Shown here: one piece after another, positions 19,563-19,571 of the stretch
Layout of the letters: the number at the start of each line of letters is the position of its first letter
Position numbering within the stretch: position 1 is the stretch's first letter
Source of the DNA: Candidatus Uhrbacteria bacterium
GTDB lineage: Bacteria > Patescibacteriota > Patescibacteriia > UBA9934 > GWF2-40-263
Assembly: GCA_003511125.1 (NCBI GenBank)
Contig: DOJV01000038.1
Coordinates: 494 to 20,064, forward strand
DNA length: 19,571 bases
Reading direction: 5' to 3'
Program-made: the position numbers and the translations under genes
Notes under the pieces: model-generated
What the model was told of the DNA's origin: nothing
What the model saw: the letters and a program-made list of their open reading frames with translations, nothing else
Database searches by the model: none

Positions 19563-19571
19563 GTAGGGGCG
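19563..19571 (+). repeat. Start of a further REP palindrome, cut by the window end
   Basis: GTAGGGGCG equals the left stem of copies 1 and 2. Only nine bases are available, so this is a probable third copy. Confidence 0.5.

Noticed and set aside
1..19571. CRISPR array
   Set aside because: Repeats here are palindromic singles or pairs without regular spacers, and no cas gene is seen.

Overview
The window looks like a piece of a Patescibacteria (Candidate Phyla Radiation) chromosome, most likely from a Parcubacteria-type lineage. The pointers are the mix of a PilB-type pilus ATPase, a VanW-family surface protein, a lycopene-cyclase-domain membrane protein, a short SMC, hicBA next to clpP, and a REP-associated tyrosine transposase (RAYT) with palindromic repeats. 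TGA is used as a stop, so this is not a lineage that recodes TGA as Gly. The assignment is inferred from gene content, not from a marker tree.

Layout. 1-1545 (+) is the 3' part of a pilB/gspE ATPase, ending at a bidirectional terminator. 1589-4427 (-) is a convergent cluster: an ArfB-like RF-1-domain gene whose reading frame is broken exactly at an A AAA AAC heptamer, a slipin, tsaD and tsaE (the t6A tRNA-modification pair). 4501-8006 is a run of single-gene units, each with its own promoter, Shine-Dalgarno and terminator: an MTH1-like NUDIX protein, tRNA-Glu, a histidine phosphatase, a half-size EamA protein and an unknown protein. 8057-11142 (+) holds a lycopene-cyclase-domain protein, an Hsp20 and a large VanW protein. 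11143-11609 has no gene but holds two hairpin repeats in inverted orientation. 11610-13313 holds two markedly GC-rich genes for exported proteins, one a lipoprotein with MopE-like metal-binding repeats, both read from AT-rich promoters. 13371-15551 (-) holds clpP, hicA, hicB and a DHH phosphoesterase (nrnA-like). 15552-16356 holds repeats, a G-quadruplex motif and a small orphan gene. 16468-18762 (+) is an SMC of only 764 residues with no recognisable hinge. 18766-19571 is a RAYT cassette with 45-bp REP palindromes beside and inside the transposase gene.

Two expression styles coexist. smc, hicB and clpP have TATAAT placed 6-9 nt before the ATG and no Shine-Dalgarno, which suggests leaderless mRNAs. 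The single-gene units have TTGACA-like boxes 17 bp from a -10, a strong GGAGG-type ribosome site, often a pyrimidine-rich 3' tail, and a terminator.

The signals most worth following are the possible -1 frameshift in the release-factor-like gene, palindromic elements that appear to sit in frame inside tsaD and inside the RAYT gene itself, a family of hairpin repeats with compensating stem changes, and the regularly spaced C4 tracts that take the place of the smc -35 box.
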